Shown: positions 63,640-64,000 of the stretch, piece after piece
Layout: each line of letters begins with the position of its first letter
Numbering within the stretch: the first letter of the stretch is position 1
NCBI GenBank assembly: GCA_019638615.1
Contig: JAHBTL010000028.1
Coordinates: 35,137 to 99,136, forward strand
Reading direction: 5' to 3'
Origin: Chitinophagaceae bacterium
GTDB lineage: Bacteria > Bacteroidota > Bacteroidia > Chitinophagales > Chitinophagaceae
Length of the DNA stretch: 64,000 nt
Program-made: the position numbers and the translations under genes
Notes under the pieces: model-generated
Databases searched by the model: none
The model's input: only the letters and a program-made list of their open reading frames with translations
What the model was told of the DNA's origin: nothing

Positions 63640-64000
63640 ATGGTTATCGCGAAGGTTACAAAATCATCAATCACTTGCGCGTCATTTCGACTGAGCAAAC
63701 ACGAACACTACAGTTTAATGTAGCTTTTGCGAGGGAGAAATCCGTTGGGCATTTGTACTGATGCTCAACTTCTATTCTACTGCCTGGCATATTGCTACCG
63801 CACCAACATATCCTTAATTTACACGACCCTGTCGCGGTATCGCAGTGGCTGAAAAAGAACTCCCTGTCATTGCGAGCCGCTAAATAAATTCAAAAGCATT
63901 ACGGATGATGGGAGGAGAAGCAATCTCAACGATTGGCATTAGGTTGGGACTGCTTCTCCCGCACCGACATACTTTTAATTTAATACAACCCTATCGCGGT
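63640..64000. repeat. Repeat-filled right end of the window
   Basis: No gene is seen in the last 360 bases. Words present include GTCATTTCGACTGAG with GAGGGAGAAATC (an inverted-type pair), GTCATTGCGAG with GAGAAGCAATCTC and CTGCTTCTCCCGC, and a unit GCACCAACAT...CCCTGTCGCGGT (about 63800-63838) that recurs as GCACCGACAT...CCCTATCGCGGT at 63961-64000. Confidence 0.6.

Overview
The window looks like a chromosome segment from a member of the Bacteroidota, most likely the Chitinophagaceae (the family is inferred from overall gene style, not measured). Support comes from two SusC/SusD pairs, a sigma-factor/FecR pair, LytTR two-component genes, lipoproteins with Cys lipoboxes, and promoters of the TAnnTTTG (-7) type with short leaders. 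No rRNA, tRNA, CRISPR array, phage or intact insertion sequence was seen.

Region 1 (1-7.2 kb): a partial DUF2490 outer-membrane protein; a four-gene operon on the minus strand (rhodanese, two YeeE/YedE-type membrane proteins, DUF3365 haem lipoprotein) that fits uptake and handling of reduced sulfur; an endonuclease Q-like DNA repair gene; and a serine hydrolase divergent from a membrane-anchored winged-helix regulator. Region 2 (7.2-12.6 kb): a nitric oxide reductase operon norC-norB-norQ-norD followed by a truncated norE and a fragment of a TOTE-type primase. A CRP/FNR-type palindrome lies upstream of norC. Region 3 (12.6-18.9 kb): a BlaI/BlaR1-like pair with operator, a methyltransferase, an XRE-ImmA/IrrE regulator next to a PIN-domain gene broken by one stop codon, and a second serine hydrolase.

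Region 4 (19-55 kb) is mostly carbohydrate use. A plus-strand cluster encodes GH88, a sugar isomerase/epimerase, a Gfo/Idh/MocA oxidoreductase, an SDR and an MFS transporter. After a GNAT gene, a frameshifted DUF1016 nuclease gene and a methionine aminopeptidase, a minus-strand cluster encodes a GH106 alpha-L-rhamnosidase, an L-fucose/L-arabinose isomerase-family protein, a GH78 alpha-L-rhamnosidase and a second GH106-like enzyme. An AraC regulator with two direct-repeat candidate operators is divergent from it. Two SusC/SusD systems follow: the first has no STN domain and carries an (AT)12 tract upstream; the second has an STN domain and sits behind an ECF sigma/FecR pair. Together these genes suggest uptake and stepwise trimming of rhamnose- and uronate-containing glycans (inference).

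Region 5 (54-64 kb): small lipoproteins, a matrixin-like protease gene cut short by palindromes, an orphan sugar-binding lipoprotein divergent from a large dehydrogenase-cytochrome c protein, a GntR/LacI-type regulator, and a LytS/LytR-like pair with a solo LytTR protein.

The gaps between genes are rich in palindromic and dispersed repeats. Some reach into genes: one supplies the stop codon of a rhamnosidase, one lies inside the DUF1016 reading frame, and one ends the protease gene.
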